In this document: in pieces, positions 24,051 to 32,784 of the stretch
Layout of the letters: each line of letters begins with the position of its first letter
How positions within the stretch are numbered: the stretch's first letter is position 1
Source of the DNA: FEN-1219 sp964503125
GTDB taxonomy: Bacteria > Pseudomonadota > Gammaproteobacteria > Steroidobacterales > Rariloculaceae
DNA length: 64,000 bases
Direction: 5' to 3'
NCBI GenBank assembly: GCA_964503125.1
Contig: CAZCZE010000039.1
Location: 156,534 to 220,533 of the forward strand
Program-made: the position numbers and the translations under genes
The notes under the pieces: model-generated
The model's database searches: none
Told to the model about the DNA's origin: nothing
The model's input: the letters and a program-made list of their open reading frames with translations, nothing else

Positions 24051-24614
24051 GTGGGAATGCGCCGGACGAAATCCGGAGCGTGGCGCGAGCGGAAGCGCGC
24101 GCCCGTGGCCGACTGCCGGATCTTCTCGGTCGAGCGTTCGGACGCGGTGTCGCCGTTCGACTCGACGGAGCACAGCTTTTATCGGATTCAATCGCCCGAC
24201 TGGGCGCAGATCGTGGCCATCACACGCGACCAGTGCGCCGTGCTCGTGCGCCAGTACCGGCACGGTTGCCAGCGCATGACGCTCGAGATTCCCGGCGGCC
24301 TCGTCGATACCGGCGAGGATCCCGCGCAGGCCGCACTGCGCGAATGTCTCGAGGAGACCGGCTATCGCGGGACGACGGCCGTTTCGCTGGGCGCCGTCAA
24401 CCCGAATCCCGCGCTGTTCGCGAATCGTCTGCACAGTTTCCTCACGACCGACGTCGTGCTCGAGCGCACCGTACAGAATACGGGGACGGAGCAAACCGAG
24501 GTCACGCTCGTTCCGGTACGAGACCTCGAGCAGAAGCTCCGCGATGGCGAGATCGAGCATGGGCTCGTCGCGGCCACACTGTGGCGCTATCTCTGCCTCT
24601 ACGTGCCGCGCTGA
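24051..24614 (+). CDS. Nudix hydrolase (ADP-ribose pyrophosphatase-like)
   Basis: 187 residues from a GTG immediately after the feoB stop (an ATG two codons in is an alternative). The Nudix box is complete: GGLVDTGEDPAQAAL followed by RECLEETGY, matching GX5EX7REUXEEXGU. The upstream AVLVRQYRHGCQRMTLEIPG resembles the ADP-ribose/GDP-mannose pyrophosphatase (NudF/NudK) group. The proline position about 16 residues downstream (NPNPALFAN) also fits ADPRases. The substrate is not decidable from sequence. The transcriptional link to feoAB is notable and could be simple read-through. Confidence 0.85.
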   Translation: MGMRRTKSGAWRERKRAPVADCRIFSVERSDAVSPFDSTEHSFYRIQSPDWAQIVAITRDQCAVLVRQYRHGCQRMTLEIPGGLVDTGEDPAQAALRECLEETGYRGTTAVSLGAVNPNPALFANRLHSFLTTDVVLERTVQNTGTEQTEVTLVPVRDLEQKLRDGEIEHGLVAATLWRYLCLYVPR

Positions 24615-24685
24615 GCCGTCGTTGCTCGCCAGGCGGCGGCCAGGCTGCCATAATCCGCGCCCGTTTCGCGCTCGCCCACGAGTCC

Positions 24686-25930
24686 ATGTCCGAACAAGTC
24701 GCGCACGCCACCGGGCCCACGGGCAGCCGGGCCGCGCCGCCGCGGTATTTGATCCTGTTCTTCGGTGCGCTCGCGGCCTTGGGGCCGCTGAGCATCGACG
24801 CCTATCTACCCGGCATCCCGGCCATGGCGCGAACGTTCGGGGTCACCGTCGTGAGCCTCCAGAACACGCTCAACGTGTTCCTCGTCGGCTACGCGCTCGG
24901 GCAGTTTTTCGGGGGCGCGCTGTCGGACCAGATCGGACGCAAACGCGTCGGCTACGCCGGGCTGTCGGTCTACCTCGTCACCTCGATCGCAATCGCCTTC
25001 GCCGCGAGCGTCGAGCAGATGTTGGCCCTGCGTTTCCTCCAGGCCATCGGCGGCGGCTTCTCTACGGTCATCTGCATGGCGACGGTGCGCGACGTCTACC
25101 CGGTCGAGCAGCTCGGCCGCCGTTTCGCGACGGTCACGATGGTGCTGTTGATCGCGCCGCTCGTGGCTCCGGCGCTCGGCGCCGCCGTGTTGCCCTTGGG
25201 GTGGGAGATGATCTTCGTGCTCAAGGCCGTGTACGCCGGCCTGCTGATTTGCACCTATGCGGTCGTCGTGCCCGAGACGCGGCCCGGCGAGCTACGCAAC
25301 TTGTCGTTGCGCTCGGTGTTCCGGCAGTGCGCCGACGTCGTGCGGCGGCGCGTCGACTCGCGCCGCCTGCCGATTCGCTACGCGCTGGCGATGGCGTTCT
25401 CGGCCACGGTCATGATGATCTTCGTGACGAACTCGTCGTTCATCTACATGGAGTACTTCGGCGTCGCGCCGAGCCGCTTCCCGTGGCTGTTCGCCGCGAG
25501 CGTGCTCGGAGTCATGGCGACGACCCTGCTCAGCATGAGGCGCTTGACGAGCGACAACGCGGGCACGTTCTTCCGCGTGGGGCTCTCGATCCAAGTCGCC
25601 TTCGTAGCCGCGCTGCTCGTCGTCGTGCTCTCGGGGCAGGTCTCGCTCGCAGCGTTCGTGTCGCTCATCGTGCTCGCGGTGTTGACGATCGGCCTCATCG
25701 GGCCATCGGGGTCCACGCGCTACATGGGGTTCTTTCGCGAGCTCGCAGGCAGCGCCTCGTCGGTGTACACGACGACGATGTTCCTGCTCGCCGGCACCGC
25801 AGGTTGGCTCAGCAGCCTGCTCAACGACGGCAGCCTCGTGCCGATCGTGGCGATGATGCTCGCCGCGTCGTTGACGGCGAACGCGATCAGCTGGGGCTTG
25901 CCGCGCCAGCCGCCGCCGGTCGACGCGTAG
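24686..25930 (+). CDS. Bcr/CflA-type MFS multidrug exporter
   Basis: 414 residues with about 12 membrane helices. The Bcr/CflA-type DHA1 signatures are LGPLSIDAYLPGIPAMARTF in helix 1, LGQFFGGALSDQIGRKRVGY (motif A) between helices 2 and 3, LRFLQAIGGGFSTVICMATVRD, and LIAPLVAPALGAAVLPLGWE (motif C-like). It is predicted to be a proton-driven exporter of drugs or small metabolites. A CATAAT -10-like box at 24649 lies upstream. It converges on the ABC exporter gene with a 13-bp gap. Confidence 0.9.
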   Translation: MSEQVAHATGPTGSRAAPPRYLILFFGALAALGPLSIDAYLPGIPAMARTFGVTVVSLQNTLNVFLVGYALGQFFGGALSDQIGRKRVGYAGLSVYLVTSIAIAFAASVEQMLALRFLQAIGGGFSTVICMATVRDVYPVEQLGRRFATVTMVLLIAPLVAPALGAAVLPLGWEMIFVLKAVYAGLLICTYAVVVPETRPGELRNLSLRSVFRQCADVVRRRVDSRRLPIRYALAMAFSATVMMIFVTNSSFIYMEYFGVAPSRFPWLFAASVLGVMATTLLSMRRLTSDNAGTFFRVGLSIQVAFVAALLVVVLSGQVSLAAFVSLIVLAVLTIGLIGPSGSTRYMGFFRELAGSASSVYTTTMFLLAGTAGWLSSLLNDGSLVPIVAMMLAASLTANAISWGLPRQPPPVDA

Positions 25931-25943
25931 CGCGGCGGCCGGC

Positions 25944-27785
25944 TCAGCGCGCGGGCTCGGGCTCGGGCGCTTCGGCCACGACGTCACCGTCATCGGTCGT
26001 GTGCGCCTGTCGCTGCCACATCGCGAAGTAGAGGCCGCCGGCCGCGAGCAGGCTTACGTGCGTGCCGCGCTCCGCGATTCGCCCGTCGGCCAAGACGATG
26101 ATCTCGTCGGCATCGACGATCGTCGACAGGCGATGCGCGATGACGAGCGTCGTGCGGCCGCGCGACACCTCGCGGAGCGATGCCTGGATCTCCCGCTCGG
26201 TGCGAGTGTCGAGCGCCGACGTGGCCTCGTCGAACAGCAGGATGCGCGGGCGCTTCAGTATCGTGCGCGCGATCGCGACGCGCTGCTTCTCGCCGCCCGA
26301 GAGCTTGAGGCCGCGCTCGCCGACCATCGTCTGATAACCGTCGGGCGATGCCATGATGAAGTCGTGGATCCGCGCATGTCGCGCCGCGTCCTCGATCTCG
26401 GCCGGCGAGGCACCGGGCCTGCCGTAGGCGATGTTGTAGTAGATCGTGTCGTTGAACAGCACGGTGTCCTGCGGAACGATGCCGATCGCGGCGCGGACGC
26501 TCTGCTGGGTCGCGGTGCGAATGTCCTCTCCGTCGATGCGCACGGCGCCCGCCGTGACGTCGTAGAAGCGAAACAGCAAGCGCGCGATCGTGGACTTGCC
26601 GGCGCCGCTGGCTCCCACGATCGCGATGCGCCCGCCGGGCGGCACCGTGAACGAGACGTCGTGCAGGATCGTGCGGCGCGGATCGTAGGCGAAGCTCACG
26701 GCAGCGAACTCGACGGCGCCGGGCCCGGCCGCGAGCGGCTGCGCGCCCGGCGCGTCCTTGACGACGGCCGCTACGCCGAGCAAGCGGAACATCGACTCCA
26801 TGTCGGTCAGCGCCTGCTTGATCTCGCGGTAGACGAAGCCGAGGAAGTTCAGCGGGATGTAGAGCTGGATGAGATAGGTGTTGACGAGCACGAAGTCGCC
26901 GACCGTGAGCGTACCTGCGATCACGCCGCGGCCCGCCATGAACAGGAGCACGGCGAGCCCGCTGCCGATGATCGTCGCCTGGCCGATGTTGAGCAGCGAC
27001 AGCGAGCTCTTGCTCGCGACGGAAGCGCGCTCGTAGCGCGCGAGCGACTGATCGAAGCGATTGGCCTCGTACTGCTCGTTGCCGAAGTACTTCACGGTCT
27101 CGTAGTTGAGCAGGCTATCGATCGCGCGCGCGCTGGCCTCTTGGTCCGTCTCGTTCATCGCGCGCCGGTACTTGATGCGCCACTCGGTGATCGCGAGCGT
27201 GTAGGCGACGTAGCCGACGACGCAGACGAACGTCACCACGGCATACGAGGCGTCGAACATTGCCCAGAGGACGCCGCAGACGAGCGCGATCTCCATGAAC
27301 GTCGGCACGATGTTGAACAGCATGAAGGTCAGCAGCGTGTCGATGCCGTTCGTGCCGCGTTCGATGGCGCGCGACAGCCCGCCCGTCTGGCGCTCGAGGT
27401 GAAAGCCGAGCGAGAGGCTGTGCAGGTGACGGAACGTCGCGAGCGCCACGCTGCGAATCGCGCGCTGGGCGACGCGGGCGAACACGGCGTCGCGCAGCTC
27501 GGAGAATGCGATGGCAGCGATGCGCAGCAGCCCGTAGCCAATCACGAGCCCGAGCGGCACGACGACCGGCAGGTTCGCCGGATCGGAGAACAGATCGACG
27601 AGGTCCCTGAGCAGGATCGGCACGTAAACGGTCGCGAGCTTGGCCGCCGCGAGCAACGCGAGCGCGAGCACGACACGCAGGCGCACGGCCAGGTTGCCAG
27701 CCGGCCACAGGTGCGGCGCGAGATCGCGCACGGCGCGCCACTCGACGGCGCGACGCGGGGGCTGGTTGTCGGTGGCGAGGCTCAC
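25944..27785 (-). CDS. ATM1/HMT1-family ABC exporter (fused permease-ATPase)
   Basis: 613 residues. An N-terminal six-helix exporter domain carries the ATM1-family features LHSLSLGFHLERQTGGLSRA, ERGTNGIDTLLTFMLFNIVP, SLLNYETVKYFGNEQYEANR and YIPLNFLGFVYREIKQALTD. A nucleotide-binding domain follows, with Walker A GASGAGKSTIARLLFRFYD, the Q-loop PQDTVLFNDTI, signature LSGGEKQRVAIARTI, Walker B ILLFDEATSALD and the H-loop AHRLSTI. ATM1-type proteins export glutathione-linked sulfur or metal conjugates, so a link to metal or Fe-S homeostasis is likely. It is divergent from the next glycosyltransferase. Confidence 0.92.
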   Translation of the reverse strand: MSLATDNQPPRRAVEWRAVRDLAPHLWPAGNLAVRLRVVLALALLAAAKLATVYVPILLRDLVDLFSDPANLPVVVPLGLVIGYGLLRIAAIAFSELRDAVFARVAQRAIRSVALATFRHLHSLSLGFHLERQTGGLSRAIERGTNGIDTLLTFMLFNIVPTFMEIALVCGVLWAMFDASYAVVTFVCVVGYVAYTLAITEWRIKYRRAMNETDQEASARAIDSLLNYETVKYFGNEQYEANRFDQSLARYERASVASKSSLSLLNIGQATIIGSGLAVLLFMAGRGVIAGTLTVGDFVLVNTYLIQLYIPLNFLGFVYREIKQALTDMESMFRLLGVAAVVKDAPGAQPLAAGPGAVEFAAVSFAYDPRRTILHDVSFTVPPGGRIAIVGASGAGKSTIARLLFRFYDVTAGAVRIDGEDIRTATQQSVRAAIGIVPQDTVLFNDTIYYNIAYGRPGASPAEIEDAARHARIHDFIMASPDGYQTMVGERGLKLSGGEKQRVAIARTILKRPRILLFDEATSALDTRTEREIQASLREVSRGRTTLVIAHRLSTIVDADEIIVLADGRIAERGTHVSLLAAGGLYFAMWQRQAHTTDDGDVVAEAPEPEPAR

Positions 27786-27864
27786 GACTCGCGATCATGG
27801 CCGACGCCGTGGGAGCCGTCCACGGCGCCGGCTCGAACGGCTGGCGCTCGAACAGCACGTCGTT

Positions 27865-27873
27865 GGGGGGGGG
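27865..27873. repeat. G9 homopolymer tract in a divergent promoter region
   Basis: Nine consecutive G residues lie between the ABC exporter start (27785, minus) and the glycosyltransferase start (27958, plus). A TAAGAT -10-like box follows at 27915. Another G9 run is at 3982-3990, beside tRNA-Glu. Such tracts can slip and vary in length, but no evidence here shows that this one does. Confidence 0.6.
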
Positions 27874-27957
27874 CGATGCTGCCGCGGTCGACGACGAGAA
27901 GCCGGTAACCAAGTTAAGATCGCAAACCACGCATGCGGCGCAACTCCACGATGCTCG

Positions 27958-28857
27958 ATGCTTGAGAGCGAGCTAGTCGTCTCCACCGAGACGGGCGGCC
28001 TCGGTAACCGCTTGAAGTCGTGGGTGTCGGCCATGCGTCTCGCCCCGGACGCACGCGTGCATTGGCCGATCACGGAGAACATGCCGGCTGCGTTCCGCGA
28101 TCTCTTCGCCAACGATTGCGAGGTGGCCGCCGTGCCGGCCGGTGCGGCGACCTACGGTTCGTGGCGCTTGGCCGTGCTCGCGCAGGACGAGGCGCACCTG
28201 CCGAGGGGCTTCGCCACCGTCGGCGCAGGCGCGCATCCGCTCGTCCGGGGTGTGGGCAAGGCGTGGTGGAGCCTTACCGGCCAGCGCACCGACCGCTATC
28301 GCTTCATGCTGTTTCCGAAGCAGCATTCGCGGCGCTCGACGCGGCGCGACGCGCGCCACATCGATCTCGAGTACGAGCGCATTCCGCGGCATTTCCGCGA
28401 TGTTTACGGCGAGCTTTTCGGGCGCATCCGCATCGAGCCCAGGATCGCCGCGGCCGTCGCCGCGTGGGGCGGCGAGCATCTCGGCGAGGCGATCGGTGTG
28501 CAAGTCCGCACATGGCGCGACGACCCACGCCGTTACCGCAAGTATCACCTGCCGGCGCTCCGCCGCTTGCACGCGTTGCTCGATGCCATGCCGCGCGAGG
28601 CGCGTTTCTTCGTCGTCAGCGACAGTGACGACATCGTCCCCATGCTCCGGGACCGCTACGGAGCGGCGCGCGTGCTCGCGTATCCGCGCACGACGGCGCG
28701 CGCGGACAGTTGGCTCGCGCCGCAAGGGATCGTCGAGGATCTCACCGATCTCCTGCTGCTCGCGCGCACGCGCACGTTGTTCGCGAGCTACTTGAGCACG
28801 TTCAGCGAGGTCGCGTGGTGGCTAGGCGGCACGACGGCGCGCGTGGCCGTGTTCTGA
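27958..28857 (+). CDS. Fucosyltransferase-like glycosyltransferase (O-FucT/NodZ-type fold, tentative)
   Basis: 299 residues from ATG 27958. The N-terminal TETGGLGNRLKSWVSAMRLA resembles the GxGNRL motif of GDP-fucose-dependent transferases. EAIGVQVRTWRDDPRR occupies the place of their conserved R-containing beta2 motif (HxRxGD-like). FFVVSDSDDIVPMLRDRYG and the terminal LLLLARTRTLFASYLSTFSEVAWWLGG match the late nucleotide-binding region of that group. Its convergent neighbours make GDP-L-fucose, which supports the call. There is no signal peptide or membrane helix. The acceptor is unknown. Confidence 0.62.
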   Translation: MLESELVVSTETGGLGNRLKSWVSAMRLAPDARVHWPITENMPAAFRDLFANDCEVAAVPAGAATYGSWRLAVLAQDEAHLPRGFATVGAGAHPLVRGVGKAWWSLTGQRTDRYRFMLFPKQHSRRSTRRDARHIDLEYERIPRHFRDVYGELFGRIRIEPRIAAAVAAWGGEHLGEAIGVQVRTWRDDPRRYRKYHLPALRRLHALLDAMPREARFFVVSDSDDIVPMLRDRYGAARVLAYPRTTARADSWLAPQGIVEDLTDLLLLARTRTLFASYLSTFSEVAWWLGGTTARVAVF

Positions 28858-28870
28858 GCCGGACCGGGCT

Positions 28871-29800
28871 TCAGGGGGAATTGGCGCGATACCACGCGAA
28901 AGTCGCGCGCACGCCGTCGGCGAGCGAGGTGGTGGCGCGCCAGCCGAGCGCGTGCAGCTTGCCGACGTCGAGCAGCTTGCGCGGCGTGCCGTCGGGCTTG
29001 CTGTGGTCGAAAGTCAGCGTGCCGCGAAAGCCGACGACCTCGGCGAGCAGCGCCGCGAGCTCGGCGACCGTGACGTCCTCGCCGCAGCCGACGTTGATGA
29101 TCTCCGGAGAGTCGTAGCGTTCCATGAGGAAGCACAGGGCGTCGGCGAGGTCGTCGACATACAAGAACTCGCGCCGCGGCGTGCCGGAGCCCCACACCGT
29201 CACGGTCGCTTCGCCGCGCTCCTTGGCCGTGTGGAGCTTGCGCAGCAGGGCCGGTAGCACGTGCGAGGTCGCGAGGTCGAAGTTGTCGCCGGGCCCGTAG
29301 AGGTTGGTCGGCATGACCGAGATGGCATTGAACCCGTATTGGCGCGCGTAGGCCTGGCACATCTTGATGCCGGCGATCTTGGCGACGGCATACCACTCGT
29401 TCGTCGGTTCGAGCGGCCCGGTGAGCAGCGAAGATTCCTTGAGGGGCTGCGGCGCGAGGCGCGGGTAGATGCAGCTCGACCCCAAGAAGCAGAGCTTGCG
29501 CGTGTCGTGCCGGTAGGCGGCGTCGATGACGTTCGTCTGGATCTGCAAGTTGTCGCGAATGAAGTCGGCGGGGTAGGCGTCGTTGGCGGCGATGCCGCCG
29601 ACCTTGGCGGCGGCCATGAACACGTACTCGGGGCGCTCGGCCGCGAAGAAACGCTGAACGGCCGCGCCGTCCCGCAGCTCGAGCTCGCTGCGCGGCGGGG
29701 CGAGCGTGCGGAGGTGGCCGCGCGCGGCCAGCGCTCGCACGATCGCGGAGCCCACGAGACCGCGCGCACCCGCGACGAAGACCTTGGCGTCGGGTGTCAT
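28871..29800 (-). CDS. fcl: GDP-L-fucose synthase
   Basis: 309 residues. The extended-SDR Rossmann motif is GARGLVGSAIVRAL. AAAKVGGIAANDAYPADFI, FLGSSCIYPRLAPQPLKESS, EWYAVAKIAGIKMCQAY (YxxxK), MPTNLYGPGDNFDL and SGTPRREFLYVDDLADA are diagnostic of Fcl/WcaG. It epimerises and reduces GDP-4-keto-6-deoxymannose to GDP-L-fucose with NADPH. Its ATG overlaps the gmd stop (ATGA). It is the last gene of the asnB-gmd-fcl operon. Confidence 0.96.
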   Translation of the reverse strand: MTPDAKVFVAGARGLVGSAIVRALAARGHLRTLAPPRSELELRDGAAVQRFFAAERPEYVFMAAAKVGGIAANDAYPADFIRDNLQIQTNVIDAAYRHDTRKLCFLGSSCIYPRLAPQPLKESSLLTGPLEPTNEWYAVAKIAGIKMCQAYARQYGFNAISVMPTNLYGPGDNFDLATSHVLPALLRKLHTAKERGEATVTVWGSGTPRREFLYVDDLADALCFLMERYDSPEIINVGCGEDVTVAELAALLAEVVGFRGTLTFDHSKPDGTPRKLLDVGKLHALGWRATTSLADGVRATFAWYRANSP

Positions 29801-30900
29801 TCGTGATGCTTGTAGGAAGCGAAGCCTTCGCGCTCGACGAGCGCGTCGCGCTGCGCCAGCCGCCAGTCGGACTCGACCATCTCGCGCACGAGCTCGGGGA
29901 ATGTCACTTGCGGCGCCCAGCCGAGCTGGCGCCGGGCTTTCGTTGCATCGCCGAGCAACGTATCGACCTCCGTCGATCGGAAGTACCGCGGGTCGACGCG
30001 CACGACGGTTCTACCCGTGCCGGCGTTGATCGCGTGCTCCTCGGCGCCCGAGCCGCGCCAGGAGAGCGGCAGGCCGAGCTCCTCCGCGGCGCGCGCGACG
30101 AAATCGCGCACGGAGTGCTGCTCGCCCGTGGCGATGACGTAATCCTCGGGCTTCGGCTGTTGCAGCATGAGCCACTGCGCCCGGACGTAGTCGCGGGCGT
30201 GGCCCCAGTCGCGCCGCGCGTCGAGGTTGCCTAGGTATAGGCAGTCGTCGAGCCCGGCCTTGATGCGCGCGAGGCCACGGGTGATCTTGCGCGTCACGAA
30301 GGTCTCCCCGCGCATCTTGGATTCGTGATTGAACAGGATGCCGTTGCAGGCGAAGAGGCCGTAGGCCTCGCGGTAGTTGACGGTGATCCAGTACGCGTAG
30401 ACCTTCGCCGCAGCGTACGGCGAGCGTGGATAGAACGGCGTGGTCTCGCGCTGCGGCGTCTCGACGACCTTGCCGAACATCTCCGAGCTCGAGGCTTGAT
30501 AGAAGCGCGTGTGCGCCCCGAGCCCGCAAATGCGGATCGCCTCGAGGAGCCGCAGCGTGCCGAGCGCGTCGGAGTTCGCCGTGTACTCGGCGGTCTCGAA
30601 CGACACCGCGACGTGGCTTTGCGCCGCCAGGTTATAGATCTCGTGCGGCTGGACCTCTTGCACGATGCGAATGAGGTTCGTGGCGTCGGTGAGATCGCCG
30701 TAATGGAGAATCATGCGCCGATCGGCGTCGTGCGGGTCGCGGTACAAGTGATCGATGCGATCGGTGTTGAACGACGAGGCGCGGCGCTTGACGCCGTGGA
30801 CTTCATAGCCTTTGTCGAGCAGCAGCTCGGCGAGGTACGCGCCGTCCTGGCCCGTGATGCCCGTGATCAACGCGCGTTTGCGCTGCGCTTCAGTGCTCAA
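29797..30900 (-). CDS. gmd: GDP-mannose 4,6-dehydratase
   Basis: 367 residues from a TTG lying inside the last codons of asnB, with GGAGAG a few bases upstream. ITGITGQDGAYLAELLLDKG, VHGVKRRASSFNTDRIDHLY, HYGDLTDATNLIRI, YQASSSEMFGKV, FYPRSPYAAAKVYAYWITVN, ILFNHESKMRGETFVTRKI and GNLDARRDWGHARDYV define Gmd. It converts GDP-D-mannose to GDP-4-keto-6-deoxymannose, the precursor of GDP-fucose, and also of GDP-rhamnose or perosamine when other enzymes are present. Here fcl follows directly, so fucose is the likely product. Confidence 0.97.
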   Translation of the reverse strand: MSTEAQRKRALITGITGQDGAYLAELLLDKGYEVHGVKRRASSFNTDRIDHLYRDPHDADRRMILHYGDLTDATNLIRIVQEVQPHEIYNLAAQSHVAVSFETAEYTANSDALGTLRLLEAIRICGLGAHTRFYQASSSEMFGKVVETPQRETTPFYPRSPYAAAKVYAYWITVNYREAYGLFACNGILFNHESKMRGETFVTRKITRGLARIKAGLDDCLYLGNLDARRDWGHARDYVRAQWLMLQQPKPEDYVIATGEQHSVRDFVARAAEELGLPLSWRGSGAEEHAINAGTGRTVVRVDPRYFRSTEVDTLLGDATKARRQLGWAPQVTFPELVREMVESDWRLAQRDALVEREGFASYKHHE

Positions 30901-32632
30901 GCTTCTCTCCCAGATACAGGCTGCGGAGCACGTGCTCCTGAATGAAACGGCCGCCGCTCACGTCCTTCAGGTAATAGCGCGGAATCCCGAACCCCTTCTT
31001 GCGGCGATCCAGAATGTGAGCCGGTAGGATGCCGCGGTAGGCTTGCCGCAGCAAGCCTTTGGGCTCGTCGCCGTGAAAACGCAAATTCTCGGCGATGCCG
31101 AACGAAAACTCGATGACGCGGCGCGCGAGCAGCGGCACGCGCGCTTCGAGGGACACGGCCATGCTCGTGCGATCGACCTTCGTCAGCACGAGCCCCGGCA
31201 TGAAGGTATGGAAGTCGACGTACTGGAGACGCGTGCGTAGCGGCAGCTCCTCGCGCCAAAACTCGCGGTAGTGCCACCAGTCGTCGTAGTCGTGCGGGAT
31301 CTCGAGCTCGCGCGCGTAGGCTTGCTTCGCCGGCGTCGACATGCCGCCCATGAGCTTGGCCCAGAGATTCGGGCCGTCGCTGAACGCCGTCTCGAGCAGC
31401 GCCATGAGGCGGCTCACGGCGTGGCGCCGAGCAAATGGACGGCGCACGGTATAAGTCAGACGCTCCATGAACTGCGGCCATGTCGGCCAGCGGGCGTAGC
31501 GCGCATAGCGCGGATACGTGCGATAACCGCCAAACACTTCGTCGCCGCCGTCGCCCGTGAGCACGACGGTGACACGCTCGCGAGCCGCCGAGCAGACGAG
31601 ATAGGTAGGCAACGCCGATTCGTCGGCGAACGGCTCGTCGAACCAGGTCTTGAGCTTCGGCAACAGCTCTTGTGCATGGGACTGCGAGAGGATGCGCTCG
31701 TGGTGATCCGTGCCGAAGCGCGCGGCGACCTCCCGGGCGTACGGCGTCTCGGAGACAGCATCGCTATCGAAGCCGATCGAAAACGTTGCGACGCGCGCGC
31801 CGGTGCTCGCGGCCGCGGCGACCACGACGCTCGAGTCGACGCCGCCCGACAGGAAGAATCCGAGCGGCACGTCGGCGATCATCTGCTCCGCGACCGAGGC
31901 GGCGATCAAGGCGCGTAGCTCTTCGCAGCAAACGTCGAGCGACGGCGTCCGCGGCTCAACCGGCACCGGCAGCTGCCAGTAGCGCCGTGGCGAAGCAAGC
32001 ACGCGCGTGGCCGGCGTGTAGACGAGCTCGTGGGCCGGGGCGAGCTTGAAACAGCGCTTGTAAAGCGTCTTCGGCGCCGGTACGTACCGATAGCCCAGGA
32101 AGTCGTAGCACGCCGTGGCATCGATCGCGAGCGCGCCGGGCTCGAGCGCTTTCTCGATGGCCTTGAGCTCGGACGCGAATACGAGCCGCTGCCCGTCGTA
32201 GAAGTAGTAGAGCGGCTTGATGCCGGGGCGATCGCGATAGAGACGCAGCTGTTGCGCACGCGCGTCCCAAATGACGATCGCGAACATCCCATCGATGCGG
32301 TCGACGAACTTCGCACCCCACTCGAGGTACGCGTGCAGCACGACCTCGGTGTCGGAGTCGGTGGCAAAGACGTGGCCGCGCTCGACGAGGTCCTTGCGCA
32401 GCTCGCGGTAGCCGTAGACCTCGCCGTTGAACACGATCCACGACGCCCCGTCGGGCGCGAGCATCGGCTGATTGGCGGACGGACGAAGATCGATGATCGA
32501 GAGGCGGCGGAAGCCGACGTGGACGGGGCCGACGAGCCTGAGCTCGCTGGCGTCGGGTCCGCGGTGCGCGAGGGTGGCGAGCGCGGCAGCGTAGTCCAAG
32601 CCTAAATCGGTTCCGCCAACGAAGCCGCACAC
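30890..32632 (-). CDS. asnB: Glutamine-hydrolysing asparagine synthase (glycan-locus type)
   Basis: 580 residues. The start is fixed as GTG 32632 because it places the nucleophilic Cys at position 2 (MCGFVGG), and it has a GAGGAA ribosome-binding site. The class II glutaminase domain shows LAHRGPDAS, RRLSIIDLRPSANQPM and FNGEVYGYRELR. The synthetase domain shows the PP-loop FFLSGGVDSSVVVAAA, TGDGGDEVFGGY and LTKVDRTSMAVSLEARVPLL. As first gene of the gmd-fcl operon it may amidate an acidic sugar or a glycan-linked amino acid rather than make free asparagine (inference from context). It is divergent from the GT4 gene. Confidence 0.9.
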   Translation of the reverse strand: MCGFVGGTDLGLDYAAALATLAHRGPDASELRLVGPVHVGFRRLSIIDLRPSANQPMLAPDGASWIVFNGEVYGYRELRKDLVERGHVFATDSDTEVVLHAYLEWGAKFVDRIDGMFAIVIWDARAQQLRLYRDRPGIKPLYYFYDGQRLVFASELKAIEKALEPGALAIDATACYDFLGYRYVPAPKTLYKRCFKLAPAHELVYTPATRVLASPRRYWQLPVPVEPRTPSLDVCCEELRALIAASVAEQMIADVPLGFFLSGGVDSSVVVAAAASTGARVATFSIGFDSDAVSETPYAREVAARFGTDHHERILSQSHAQELLPKLKTWFDEPFADESALPTYLVCSAARERVTVVLTGDGGDEVFGGYRTYPRYARYARWPTWPQFMERLTYTVRRPFARRHAVSRLMALLETAFSDGPNLWAKLMGGMSTPAKQAYARELEIPHDYDDWWHYREFWREELPLRTRLQYVDFHTFMPGLVLTKVDRTSMAVSLEARVPLLARRVIEFSFGIAENLRFHGDEPKGLLRQAYRGILPAHILDRRKKGFGIPRYYLKDVSGGRFIQEHVLRSLYLGEKLEH

Positions 32633-32784
32633 GGGCAATTCCTCGCGCTGCTCGCGCCACTGTACTGCTCGGCACTCTAGGGAGTTGCCGCGCGTGCCGC
32701 AACGAGCGCGCGTGGGCGAGGGCGAGCGGCGCTGTGCTACGCTGCGGCACGGCCACGCCCGAGCCTGCATTCGTTCCACGGTCG

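Noticed and set aside
26001..27908. Plus-strand frame of 635 codons opposite the ABC exporter
   Set aside because: Shadow frame; the ABC transporter on the minus strand carries all Walker and signature motifs.
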